DNA of 64,000 nucleotides from Flavobacterium nitrogenifigens (GTDB lineage Bacteria; Bacteroidota; Bacteroidia; Flavobacteriales; Flavobacteriaceae): assembly GCF_003254565.1 (NCBI RefSeq), contig NZ_QJRI01000181.1, positions 124,001-188,000 of the forward strand, in the 5' to 3' direction. The notes beneath the pieces were generated by a model. That model did not search any database. It saw only the letters and a list, made by a program, of their open reading frames with translations, and had not been told where the DNA came from. Position 1 is the stretch's first letter, and every line of letters begins with the position of its first letter. Made by a program: the position numbers and the translations under genes. This document shows positions 26,201-34,460 of this stretch, piece after piece.

Positions 26201-28932
26201 AGCATGCTGTATTTGTTCAGTTCCGGCGTTTTTAGTCCAACGTAAGTTTTATACGGAGAATAAGTTGTTGACATGACATCTGTACTAAAATCTCCTCCTT
26301 CTTCGTATACTTTTGTAATAAATGAAGCGCGAAGCATTCCTGGTGCCTGACCTTGTAATCTTGGCTGAATATTCACTGAAGCCTTTCCGCTTTCATTCAG
26401 TTTCCCAGAGAAAACATTGATTTCTTCTGTGCTGAATTGACGCGCTAAATCATCAAAAGTATATTTTTCATAACCTTTAAAAGTGGTCGCTTGCTGTGAG
26501 AATTTAGCCTGCATTTCTACATTCAAATTCTTAGCAATTGCACCGTGAAGCCATGTTACTTCAAGATTATCGGTATTTGGATACGAAGCCGAAAGTGTTT
26601 TTCTGCTAAAGGTATTTTTGATTTTTAAACGATTCGGCTTGATGGTTTCAATCTTAATACTCTTATAGAATTTAGCGCCACCAACACTTACCATAGCTTC
26701 CCAATTTCCTGTAGGCGCATCTTGGTTTGTTGGAACTATAAAAGCATAATGGTTTAAATCGTTCGTTTTTTGAACGGTTTGATAAACTGTTTTCCCATTC
26801 GGATCATTTAATCTGAATTTAATTGGATGTGATTTCGGAAGTTTATTCGCAGCATCGTTCAAAATAAATGACAGATACAGATTATCTCCAGGACGCCAAA
26901 CACCTCTTTCTCCGTAAATAAATCCTTTTAAACCTTTTTGCAAAGTCTCTCCGGCAACATCAAAATTACTTACAGACAATGAAAGTCCGTCATCTAATTT
27001 CACATAAGTCGATTGATCACCTAAAGTAACAATAGCGAAATAAGCGAATTTGTCCAATTGGAAAGAAGCAATACCTTCACTGCTAGTTGCTTCTGTTGCA
27101 ATTTTTTGCTGTTGGAAGTTGTATAAATCTACTCTTGCGTTTGAAACTGGCTCAGTTGTAACAATATTATTTACAGCAAATAAATACGATTTATTTTCAC
27201 CTCTTTTAGCAATAACTCCTAAATCTGATGCTAAAATATTAGTAGCAATTCTAGCATTGTAGAAATAAGAACCTGTACAAGGATCCTCACTTTCTCTCCA
27301 ATCATAATCATCATAGTAAGAGTAATCATCATAAGAGTTTCCACTGTAATTTACGTCATTTTCATCCACTTCTTCTTCCTCAGCTTCATCATCATTTCCT
27401 TCTGAAGTTTCGCATTTATAAAGCGAATATTTCTTTTTATACACAAATTCAACTCTGTAAATCGCTCCAGGTTCTGGTTTAATGATTTTAGATAAATCTA
27501 AAGCATACGTATTCCATTTCGAAAGATTTACGAGCGTACTTTCCCTTAAATTCAGAGTTGTTTTGGCAATTGGCTGCGCTACTTTCTTCAGGTTTTGTCC
27601 GCCATTTAGTTCGTTGTATTGAAGAAATTGAAGGATATTATTTTTGTAAATCTTATATACTTTTACATCAACCGCGCTCAGATTTACAGCCTCAAAATTC
27701 AATTTTAAATTATTTGAACTTGGCAGAATTGTTCCGTTTTTAATAAAACGAACATTTGGTTTTATCTGATCAAAAGAGATTTTCTCGCTGTAATTGTTTT
27801 CTAATTTTTTACCATATTGGCTTTCTATTCCCTGAAAGACTTCCAATAATAATTCGCCCGTTACAACCTGTTCCGGTTCTTCGTCTGGCACATATTCAAC
27901 GGCTTCTTCTACAACTGCTGCAGCAGAATCTACTGCAACTGCTGCAGAATCAACCACAACAGCAGCTGAATCTACCGCTACTGCAACAGACTCTTCTGCA
28001 ACAACCGTTACTGGTTCTGCTTTTTTAGGTGCATTTTGATTGGTAAAATATACTTTTAGTAAATTTCCTTGGGTCGAAAACTTCAGATTATTAGTGTTTT
28101 GAATTGAAACCAATCCTGCAAAATCTTGACCTTTTTCTAAAGGTTCAGAGAAATTAATTAAAACCTGCTGATTGTTTCCGTCTGGAACTTCAACCTTAAT
28201 AACTTTAAATTCGTTGATGCTTGTAATCGGGAAATCGATCTGTCCTTTTTGATCAATATCAAAATCATTTCCATCATAAATAATTTCTAGATTTGAAGCT
28301 TCTGATTGACGTTGAATGCTGTCAATTATAAAATGAAATTCCTTTCCTGAAGATACATTTTTATCAAACTTAATCTTAAGATCGTTTCCATTATGTTTGG
28401 CTTGAACCAGCTTAATTGCGGTTTCCAAATCAATATTATCAGCTGTTTTAAGCGTACAGTTTAAGTATTGATATTCTTTGCTATACGACTGAATATCGCC
28501 AGTATTGATGGTAAAATCCTGTTTAACCGTTTTGACTGTAAAATTGAATTTCGAAAGTTCTTTTTCTTTCTCTTTTGGAATTGCTGTCAGTTTATCTAAG
28601 TTTAAAGTAACTTGATATTCTGTTCCCATTTTGAGTTTTTTCTCTGGAATAAAAGCTAAAGTATTGGTTGAAAGCGCTATGACTTTTCCGTGAACACTTG
28701 GCGAAATATCAAACAAATCGTCATCTAATTCCTGATTAGGTTTCCAATCGTTTTTATCGAAAGCCAAAACCACACGGATATCAGAATCCGAAGAGACAAT
28801 ACCGCCAGTAAAACTGGTAATGTAATCTTTGAATAATGAAAAATCTGAATTGAAATCGGCAGCTGATTTTCTGCCGCAAGATTGAAAAATAAAAAACACA
28901 AAAAATACGAGAAACAGTCCTTTTGCTTTCAC
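23245..28932 (-). CDS. alpha-2-macroglobulin family lipoprotein
   Basis: A 1895-residue bacterial alpha-2-macroglobulin, a periplasmic protease trap that works beside PBP1C in cell-wall defence or repair. The signal peptide ends FQSC, a lipobox, so it is membrane-anchored. MG domains fill the first ~1200 residues. The thioester motif GCVEQ is intact at about residue 1452, within the alpha-helical TED domain. Two low-complexity inserts stand out: tandem VDSAAV units at about residues 315-345 and an Asp/Glu/Tyr-rich stretch near 505-555. It is upstream of pbpC and probably cotranscribed. Confidence 0.92.
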   Translation of the reverse strand: MKAKGLFLVFFVFFIFQSCGRKSAADFNSDFSLFKDYITSFTGGIVSSDSDIRVVLAFDKNDWKPNQELDDDLFDISPSVHGKVIALSTNTLAFIPEKKLKMGTEYQVTLNLDKLTAIPKEKEKELSKFNFTVKTVKQDFTINTGDIQSYSKEYQYLNCTLKTADNIDLETAIKLVQAKHNGNDLKIKFDKNVSSGKEFHFIIDSIQRQSEASNLEIIYDGNDFDIDQKGQIDFPITSINEFKVIKVEVPDGNNQQVLINFSEPLEKGQDFAGLVSIQNTNNLKFSTQGNLLKVYFTNQNAPKKAEPVTVVAEESVAVAVDSAAVVVDSAAVAVDSAAAVVEEAVEYVPDEEPEQVVTGELLLEVFQGIESQYGKKLENNYSEKISFDQIKPNVRFIKNGTILPSSNNLKLNFEAVNLSAVDVKVYKIYKNNILQFLQYNELNGGQNLKKVAQPIAKTTLNLRESTLVNLSKWNTYALDLSKIIKPEPGAIYRVEFVYKKKYSLYKCETSEGNDDEAEEEEVDENDVNYSGNSYDDYSYYDDYDWRESEDPCTGSYFYNARIATNILASDLGVIAKRGENKSYLFAVNNIVTTEPVSNARVDLYNFQQQKIATEATSSEGIASFQLDKFAYFAIVTLGDQSTYVKLDDGLSLSVSNFDVAGETLQKGLKGFIYGERGVWRPGDNLYLSFILNDAANKLPKSHPIKFRLNDPNGKTVYQTVQKTNDLNHYAFIVPTNQDAPTGNWEAMVSVGGAKFYKSIKIETIKPNRLKIKNTFSRKTLSASYPNTDNLEVTWLHGAIAKNLNVEMQAKFSQQATTFKGYEKYTFDDLARQFSTEEINVFSGKLNESGKASVNIQPRLQGQAPGMLRASFITKVYEEGGDFSTDVMSTTYSPYKTYVGLKTPELNKYSMLETRANNRFDVVTVDENGRPKSVRNLEVRVYKVDWRWWWDSSSDNLSNYNSSNATTSYKTFVINTDSSGKGSFQFALTDEEWGRYLIRVEDGESGHAASLTVNIDWPIWSGKTRNRDASTANMLVFSTDKKNYAVGEKAQISFPSSEGGRALISIENGSRVVQTIWAETKNGETKVEVPITGAMAPNVYFNITLLQPHASTKNDSPIRMYGIVPIEVVDKNTILAPTLNMPDVLRPEQPFTVKVGEKSGKEMTYTIAVVDEGLLDLTRFKTPNAWDSFYVREALGVKTWDVYDDVIGAYGGKINQIFSIGGDQDLGGGKAKKANRFKPVVLYYGPFKLGKGETKSHELKLPKYIGSVRTMVVAGDAKTSAYGSVEKATQVKSPLMVLASLPRKISPSEKVTLPVTVFATENKIKNVSIQVKTSNGLKVMGSAVQRLNFAQPDEKMAYFNLVVGSATGIAKVQVIATSGSEKSVYDVEIDMTNPNPVTSTFTDVVLSPNSTKTISWKTFGIAGSNKARLEVSSMPSMNLNGRLQFLIQYPHGCVEQTTSSVFPQLYLGDVADIDAKRKDLIQKNIAAGIARLGNFQLTNGGMPYWQGNAIADDWGTSYAGHFLIEAEKKGYVLPINFKSKWLSYQQKEAKQWRFEPKYGNDLAQAYRLYTLALAGNADLSSMNRLRETKGISNESMLRLAAAYVLAGQKSAGQSLFLRTSIDGSSDGYSYYYYGSSERNRAMALETMLLLDQKQKAFVTATKLAKEMSANQWMSTQTTAYCLYAMSKFAVSNGPKGINIQFSKNGKGETINTGKSVADRSLSVASGTNSITLKNNKANTVYVRVLNTGILPIGQENAVQSDVTASIVFKNRKGSVINVSRINQGTEFVAEVTIKNQRGESVQNVALSQILPSGFEIVNTRFTDYGDAVNNIADYIDIRDDRTNFYFGMKARETKVFRILLNASYLGNYYLPGLQCEAMYDNTFLARTKGFWVEVVK

Positions 28933-29067
28933 TTTTAACTAGAGTTATTGGTTAATAAACTAGTATAAAAGTAAAATATTTTCTGGATCTTTAAGAGGAA
29001 AATTCTCTAATAATGATTATTTAACTTTTGTTGAAGATTATAAACTATCCTACAAGGTATCTAGAGC

Positions 29068-29511
29068 TTATTTACGTCTTTCAAGAAAAAAACGTTTCAT
29101 CAAATCGGCTGCTTCATTTGCCATTACGCCAGAAACAACAGTCGTTTTTGGGTGAAGTTTAGTTCCCATATTAATAAATCCGCGCTGTTCGTCGCGTGCG
29201 CCAAAAACAATTTTCGAAATCTGACTCCAGTATAAAGCTCCTGCGCACATTTGGCAAGGTTCAAGCGTTACATAAAGCGTACAGTCTTTTAAATATTTTC
29301 CGCCAAGAAAGTTTGCTGCTGCAGTAATAGACTGCATTTCGGCATGAGCTGTTACATCATTTAATAATTCTGTCAAATTATGACTTCGTGCAATAACTTT
29401 ATCAGCTACAACTACAACAGCTCCAACAGGAATTTCACCTTTTAAATAGGCTTCTTCTGCTTCCTGCAAAGCTTTCTTCATAAAATATTCGTCAGTAAAA
29501 GGATTTTCCAT
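29068..29511 (-). CDS. tadA: tRNA-specific adenosine deaminase
   Basis: A 147-residue deaminase converting A34 to inosine in tRNA-Arg. The zinc site is complete: HAE within VTAHAEMQSI and PCQMC within TLEPCQMCAGAL. The C-terminus KRFFLERRK is the basic tail typical of TadA. It is a single gene, upstream of the alpha-2-macroglobulin gene on the same strand. Confidence 0.93.
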   Translation of the reverse strand: MENPFTDEYFMKKALQEAEEAYLKGEIPVGAVVVVADKVIARSHNLTELLNDVTAHAEMQSITAAANFLGGKYLKDCTLYVTLEPCQMCAGALYWSQISKIVFGARDEQRGFINMGTKLHPKTTVVSGVMANEAADLMKRFFLERRK

Positions 29512-29583
29512 AATTGCAAAAATACACTTTTGAAATAATTTTTGTCTTGTTTAAAAGAGAAAGGGTAAATGAAATATATTTTT

Positions 29584-30702
29584 TCAAATATCGTTTTTTC
29601 CCGTCAAGTTCAAATCATACGCTCGATTCCTACCTTGTCCTTTTGGAATCAAAATATCCTTATCAGCTAGATCCTGTAAATCTCTTGTAGCAGTTGCTCT
29701 TGACGTTTTAGTAATCGAAATATATTTTAATGCCGTCATTCCGCCTACAAATCCAGAAATACCGTAGTCAAACATTTTCAATACAGCTTTTGTTTGTCGT
29801 TCATTCATTTTATGTTTGAACTGATCCAAAAATCTGCTTTTATTTAATGTAAAAAGGACTATTTGTTTTGCCGATTTTTGAGATTCTAAAATCAAACCAG
29901 AAAAATAAAGAATCCAATCTGTAATTTCGAGAGTTCGTTGCGCTTCTTTTAGAGATTGATAATACTTTTTTTTACTCTGTTCAATCGTACTTGAAATACT
30001 CATTAAAACAGGTCTATTTAAAGATTCTGAAAGGCATTTTTCAGCAATGGCTCTACCTATTCTTCCATTTCCGTCTTCAAAAGGATGAATACTTTCAAAA
30101 TACAAATGAGAAATCGAAGTTTTAATTAAAGCTTTTTTTATATCAGTTGGTTTTACTTTGAAATCATTATACCATTCAATAAACTTTTTCATCTCGTCAG
30201 GAACCTGAGTAGATGGTGGTGCTTCAAAGTGAACTATTTCTTTTCCATAACTTCCTGAAATAATTTGCATTGGTTCTGTTCCTTTTCTATATTCACCAGG
30301 ATTAACATTTCTTGAATATTCCATTAAGCCGTAATGCCATTGTTTTATAGATAGTTCTGTCAATTTATCAGAATAAGAGTTTCTAATCATTACCATTAGC
30401 TTCCCAATTCCCTGTGCGTTTTTATCTCTTATTTTATCAAAAACATCCCCCAATCCCATATTTTTCTTAATGGAAGACATTATATCTTGTCTGCTGAAAA
30501 ATTCTCCTTCTATTTCAGAAGTTTTGATTGCTTCTGAGATCATAAACTGTAAAATAGTTTCCTGCTGAATTTCGGCAGAGAGTGAATTAACAAGCCCTTT
30601 AAGTTCACCTGTTTCCAATGCCAAATCGATACATAATGACTCTATAACAGCATCATTATATTTAAAATTTTGCCAGTCTGGTAATTGCCAATTGTATTTC
30701 AT
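29584..30702 (-). CDS. Fic-family AMP-transferase with winged helix
   Basis: A 372-residue Fic protein. The catalytic motif HPFEDGNGRIGR is intact at residues 206-217, so it should transfer AMP (or another nucleotide group) to a protein hydroxyl. The autoinhibitory TSEIEG motif at residues 61-66 precedes the core, making it a class II Fic. The N-terminal ~30 residues resemble the DUF4172 segment. About residues 290-372 form a winged-helix-like region with TSRATATRDLQDLADKDILI. Four operator-like sites lie directly upstream, suggesting self-control. No antitoxin gene is adjacent. Confidence 0.9.
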   Translation of the reverse strand: MKYNWQLPDWQNFKYNDAVIESLCIDLALETGELKGLVNSLSAEIQQETILQFMISEAIKTSEIEGEFFSRQDIMSSIKKNMGLGDVFDKIRDKNAQGIGKLMVMIRNSYSDKLTELSIKQWHYGLMEYSRNVNPGEYRKGTEPMQIISGSYGKEIVHFEAPPSTQVPDEMKKFIEWYNDFKVKPTDIKKALIKTSISHLYFESIHPFEDGNGRIGRAIAEKCLSESLNRPVLMSISSTIEQSKKKYYQSLKEAQRTLEITDWILYFSGLILESQKSAKQIVLFTLNKSRFLDQFKHKMNERQTKAVLKMFDYGISGFVGGMTALKYISITKTSRATATRDLQDLADKDILIPKGQGRNRAYDLNLTGKNDI

Positions 30703-30773
30703 GAGGCATTAAAAAAATTAATTGCCTCAAATATAACGATTTTTTGAGGCAATTAACTCAAATAATTGCCTCA
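30702..30773 (-). promoter_or_regulatory. alternating TGAGGCAA / TTGCCTCA operator array
   Basis: Four near-identical sites occur in alternating orientation: TGAGGCA at 30702, TTGCCTCA at 30722-30729, TGAGGCAA at 30745-30752 and TTGCCTCA at 30766-30773. The steps between starts are 20, 23 and 21 bases, about two helical turns, so the sites lie on one DNA face. The array covers the Fic gene start and its upstream region. Confidence 0.75.
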
Positions 30774-30865
30774 TTTAATAAAACATCTCCCCGTAAAACC
30801 AAGATAAATTCAAAATAATGCTTTACTATTTATTTTTTCTTACATTTAAATCATGATATTAGACT

Positions 30866-31510
30866 ATGGAAAGAAATTATAAAATAATTGCTCAAACACA
30901 TTATTACAGATTATTTTTACCCGCATTAATCACAGTTGTAGGAACAATTTTATTCAGCTGTCAAAATAAAGAAGATAAAAATCAGAAAGTTCAAAACTCT
31001 CAAACTGCAAAAGATACTACCTACAAAGAGCATAAAGTTTCTAAAGAAATCTCAATAGATAAAAACAGTGAGAGCCAGACTGCTGATGCTCCATCAACAA
31101 AAATTAATCCAGTAGAACTTAAAAACGCAATACCAATAATACAGGAAAAAGTTTCAGAAAACAAAACGTCAAAAACGGATAAAATAAAAAAAGACGATTC
31201 AGCGCCATCTCTAAAACCTATTTCAAATACAAATGCCGAATTCCCAGGCGGAATAGAACAATTTCATAACTTCTTTATGAAAGAATACAAAAAGCCAGAA
31301 GGCATAAGTTATTGGAAACTTAATTTCACTCTTGCATTTGCTGTTGAAAAAAACGGAAGTGTTTCATTTCTTGAATGTTCGCCAGCAGTTGAAGAGCCAC
31401 TGCAAAAAGAAATTATCAGGGTTTTAAGTTTGTGTCCAAAATGGCAGCCTGGAGAATCAAATGGAAAAAAAGTTAGAATGCAATATTCTGTGCCTATTTT
31501 ATTGAAATAA
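30866..31510 (+). CDS. lipoprotein with TonB-like C-terminal domain
   Basis: A 214-residue protein. A long N-terminal segment (about 30 residues) ends in LFSC, a probable lipobox. Residues ~35-115 are a Lys/Ser/Glu-rich linker without structure. The last ~95 residues (EFPGGIEQFHNFFMKEYKKP to MQYSVPILLK) resemble the TonB C-terminal domain, including the KWQPGESNGKKVR turn. A normal TonB has a membrane helix here rather than a lipid anchor, so the role may be periplasmic binding rather than energy transfer. It precedes dxs by 52 bases. Confidence 0.75.
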   Translation: MERNYKIIAQTHYYRLFLPALITVVGTILFSCQNKEDKNQKVQNSQTAKDTTYKEHKVSKEISIDKNSESQTADAPSTKINPVELKNAIPIIQEKVSENKTSKTDKIKKDDSAPSLKPISNTNAEFPGGIEQFHNFFMKEYKKPEGISYWKLNFTLAFAVEKNGSVSFLECSPAVEEPLQKEIIRVLSLCPKWQPGESNGKKVRMQYSVPILLK

Positions 31511-31540
31511 GACTCTGGGGGAAAATTAAATTTAAAACCG

Positions 31541-31548
31541 TAAATTTG
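31541..31548 (+). promoter_or_regulatory. -7 element TAAATTTG for dxs
   Basis: TAAATTTG matches the -7 consensus 15 bases before the dxs ATG, which would give an almost leaderless mRNA. Confidence 0.5.
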
Positions 31549-31562
31549 CTTTTTACCTTACA

Positions 31563-33350
31563 ATGAAAAGCGATTTACTTTCCAAAATATACAATCCTGC
31601 CGATTTGCGTCTTCTAAAAGAAGAACAGCTTGCTCAAGTTGCTCAAGAATTGCGTCAGTTTATTATTGATATTGTTTCTGTAAAAGAAGGGCATTTGGGA
31701 GCTAGTTTGGGCGTTGTAGAACTTACAATTGCTTTGCATTATGTTTTTAATACTCCAGATGATTTATTGGTTTGGGATGTTGGACATCAGGCATACGGGC
31801 ACAAAATCTTGACCGAAAGAAGAGAAATTTTTCATACTAATAGACAAATTGGAGGAGTTTCTGGTTTTCCAAAAAGAAGTGAAAGTGTTTACGATACTTT
31901 TGGCGTTGGACATTCTTCTACTTCTATTTCTGCAGCACTCGGAATGGCTATTGCTTCTAAATTAAAAGGCAATTTTGATAAAGAACATATCGCAGTAATT
32001 GGCGACGCTTCTATTGCGAGCGGAATGGCTTTTGAAGGTTTAAACCATGCTGGAGTTACAGATGCCAATATTTTGGTTATTCTAAACGATAATGCGATTG
32101 GAATTGATCCGAGTGTTGGTGCTTTGAAAAAATACCTTACTTCGGTTAAAAACGGTAAAAATCCGCGACAGAATAATATCATTAAATCTTTGAATTTTGA
32201 TTATTCAGGACCAATAGACGGTCATGATCTTCCTAAATTAATCAAAGAATTAAAACGTCTTAAAAAGATTAAAGGGCCTAAATTTCTGCATATTGTAACT
32301 ACAAAAGGAAAAGGTTTACAGCAAGCCGAAGAAAATCAAGTGAAATATCATGCGCCTGGAAAATTTGATGCTTCAACTGGAGAAATTCATTTAAAATCGG
32401 AAGAAAATCTTCCTCCAAAATATCAAGATGTTTTTGGCTTGACTATTTTAGATTTAGCCAAAAAGAACGAAAAAATAATCGGGATCACACCCGCAATGCC
32501 ATCTGGAAGTTCATTAAAATTTATGATGGACGAATTCCCAGAACGTGCTTTTGATGTTGGAATTGCCGAACAGCATGCCGTAACGCTCGCAGCAGGAATG
32601 GCAACACAGGGTATGATTGTATATTGTAACATTTACTCCACATTTTTACAGCGTGCCTACGATCAGGTAATTCATGATGTGGCACTGCAAAATTTACCTG
32701 TAATTTTTTGTCTAGACCGCGCAGGGTTAGTCGGCGAAGACGGCGCAACGCATCATGGTGTTTTTGACATTGCCTATCTGCGTTCGATTCCGAATATGAT
32801 AATCTATGCTCCGTTGAACGAAATTGAACTTCAAAACATTTTATATACAGTTCAATTAGGAATAGATCATCCTATTGCTATTCGATATCCAAGAGGCCGC
32901 GGAGTCCTGCCAAATTGGGAAGTAGAAAATTTCGGACATTACGAAAAAATAAATTGGAACAAGGCAAAATGCTTGAAAGATGGTACGAAAGTTGCTGTGC
33001 TATCGGCCGGAACAATTGGAAATAATGTTATAGAGGCTTTAAAAGAATCTACCAATTCTAACGAAATCGCCCACTATAATTTTAGCTTTATTAAACCACT
33101 AGACATCAATACTTTAAAAATAATTTTTTCAACTTTCGACCGTATTATTACCATCGAAGAAGGGGTTAAAAATGGTGGTTTTGGAAGTGCAATTTTAGAG
33201 TTTGCAGCATCAAACAATTTCAAAAATTCTATTGAAATTTTAGGTGTTCCCGACGAATTTATCGAGCATGGAACCGTAAATCAACTGCAACAATTGTGTA
33301 AAATTGACGTTAAAAGTTTAATAAATCTTTTTTCTAATGGTTCAAAATAA
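31563..33350 (+). CDS. dxs: 1-deoxy-D-xylulose-5-phosphate synthase
   Basis: A 595-residue thiamine-diphosphate enzyme condensing pyruvate and glyceraldehyde-3-phosphate, the first step of the MEP isoprenoid pathway. The ThDP-Mg motif is seen as IGDASIASGMAFEGLNHAG...ILNDN (residues ~147-178). DVGIAEQHAVTLAAGMA holds the catalytic Glu, and the transketolase C domain ends the protein. It is shorter than the ~620-residue E. coli form, mainly at the N-terminus, as in other Bacteroidota. The DUF3078 gene follows within 35 bases. Confidence 0.96.
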   Translation: MKSDLLSKIYNPADLRLLKEEQLAQVAQELRQFIIDIVSVKEGHLGASLGVVELTIALHYVFNTPDDLLVWDVGHQAYGHKILTERREIFHTNRQIGGVSGFPKRSESVYDTFGVGHSSTSISAALGMAIASKLKGNFDKEHIAVIGDASIASGMAFEGLNHAGVTDANILVILNDNAIGIDPSVGALKKYLTSVKNGKNPRQNNIIKSLNFDYSGPIDGHDLPKLIKELKRLKKIKGPKFLHIVTTKGKGLQQAEENQVKYHAPGKFDASTGEIHLKSEENLPPKYQDVFGLTILDLAKKNEKIIGITPAMPSGSSLKFMMDEFPERAFDVGIAEQHAVTLAAGMATQGMIVYCNIYSTFLQRAYDQVIHDVALQNLPVIFCLDRAGLVGEDGATHHGVFDIAYLRSIPNMIIYAPLNEIELQNILYTVQLGIDHPIAIRYPRGRGVLPNWEVENFGHYEKINWNKAKCLKDGTKVAVLSAGTIGNNVIEALKESTNSNEIAHYNFSFIKPLDINTLKIIFSTFDRIITIEEGVKNGGFGSAILEFAASNNFKNSIEILGVPDEFIEHGTVNQLQQLCKIDVKSLINLFSNGSK

Positions 33351-33382
33351 TTATTTTGCGATACCAAAAAAAAATTTACCTA

Positions 33383-34384
33383 ATGAAATTATTGCGTTCT
33401 ACTCTTTTGCTATTATTGCTTTTGTGTACTTCTAATAACTTTGCCCAGATTATACAAACCACTTTAAGTCCTAATCAAGCACCTAAACCGCCGTCCAACT
33501 GGAGCAGAAAGAATCAGATTGGTTTTGACATTTCGGAGATCGCTTTTGTAAACTGGAGCGCCGGGGGAACAAGTTCGATTTCAGGTTTATTTAAAGGTGA
33601 ATTTGGAAGAACCTACACAAAGAAAAATCATAAATGGGTAAACGAGCTTATTGTAAAATATGGTTTAAATAAACAAGACGGAATCGAGTTAAGAAAAACA
33701 GATGATGCCTTTCAGTTCAACTCAACCTATGGTTTCAGAAAAGATACTGCTTCAAACTGGTATTACTCTTCTAAATTAAATTTCAACACACAATTTACCA
33801 ATGGTTATAATTACCCAAACCGTGATGTTGCCATTTCTAAACCTTTCGCACCAGCTTATATCTTTCTGGGAGCCGGAGCAGAGAATTCAAACAAAGAAAA
33901 AAACAGGGTATTTTACTTCTCTCCTATTACATTAAAAACCACCTTAGTACTTGATCAATATCTTGCAGACCAAGGTTCTTTCGGGGTTAAAAAGGCAGTT
34001 TATGCGCCAGACCCTTTGGATCCTACACAGCAGATATTAATTGAGGGAGGTCAAAAAGTAAAAGCTGAATTTGGTATATTGTTTACAGCTTATATGAAAA
34101 ATGAAATCTATAAAAACGTCTTTTACGAAAATAGACTAAGCTTATATACAGATTACTTAAACAAATTCGGAAATGTCGATATCGATTATGACACACGTCT
34201 TGACCTTGTTGTTAACGCTTACGTAAAAGCTAATATTGGGGTTCACTTAATTTATGACGACGATATTAAAACCAAAAAAGATGTTGTGGATCCAGCTACA
34301 GGAGCAACAACTCAAGTAAATGACGGACCTAGAATGCAATTAAGACAAGTTCTCGGAGTTGGTCTAGTTTATGCTTTTCAATAA
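33383..34384 (+). CDS. DUF3078 outer-membrane protein
   Basis: A 333-residue exported protein. From ATG 33383 the N-terminus MKLLRSTLLLLLLLCTSNNF is a clean signal peptide; the frame extends nine codons further upstream without one. The body begins WSRKNQIGFDISEIAFVNWSAGG, the hallmark of DUF3078, and has regular strand patterns fitting an outer-membrane barrel. The function of the family is unknown. It follows dxs closely, and the dxs-DUF3078 order suggests cotranscription. A terminator follows. Confidence 0.85.
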   Translation: MKLLRSTLLLLLLLCTSNNFAQIIQTTLSPNQAPKPPSNWSRKNQIGFDISEIAFVNWSAGGTSSISGLFKGEFGRTYTKKNHKWVNELIVKYGLNKQDGIELRKTDDAFQFNSTYGFRKDTASNWYYSSKLNFNTQFTNGYNYPNRDVAISKPFAPAYIFLGAGAENSNKEKNRVFYFSPITLKTTLVLDQYLADQGSFGVKKAVYAPDPLDPTQQILIEGGQKVKAEFGILFTAYMKNEIYKNVFYENRLSLYTDYLNKFGNVDIDYDTRLDLVVNAYVKANIGVHLIYDDDIKTKKDVVDPATGATTQVNDGPRMQLRQVLGVGLVYAFQ

Positions 34385-34402
34385 AATAAAATTAAGAATT
34401 TA

Positions 34403-34446
34403 AAAATGCCTCTTTCAAAATTCATGAAAGAGGCATTTTTTATTTG
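34403..34446. terminator. terminator between the DUF3078 gene and dgt
   Basis: Arms ATGCCTCTTTCA and TGAAAGAGGCAT are followed by T6 on the plus strand and by an A/T-rich stretch on the minus strand, serving convergent genes. Confidence 0.8.
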
Positions 34447-34460
34447 AAACAAGAATCTAT

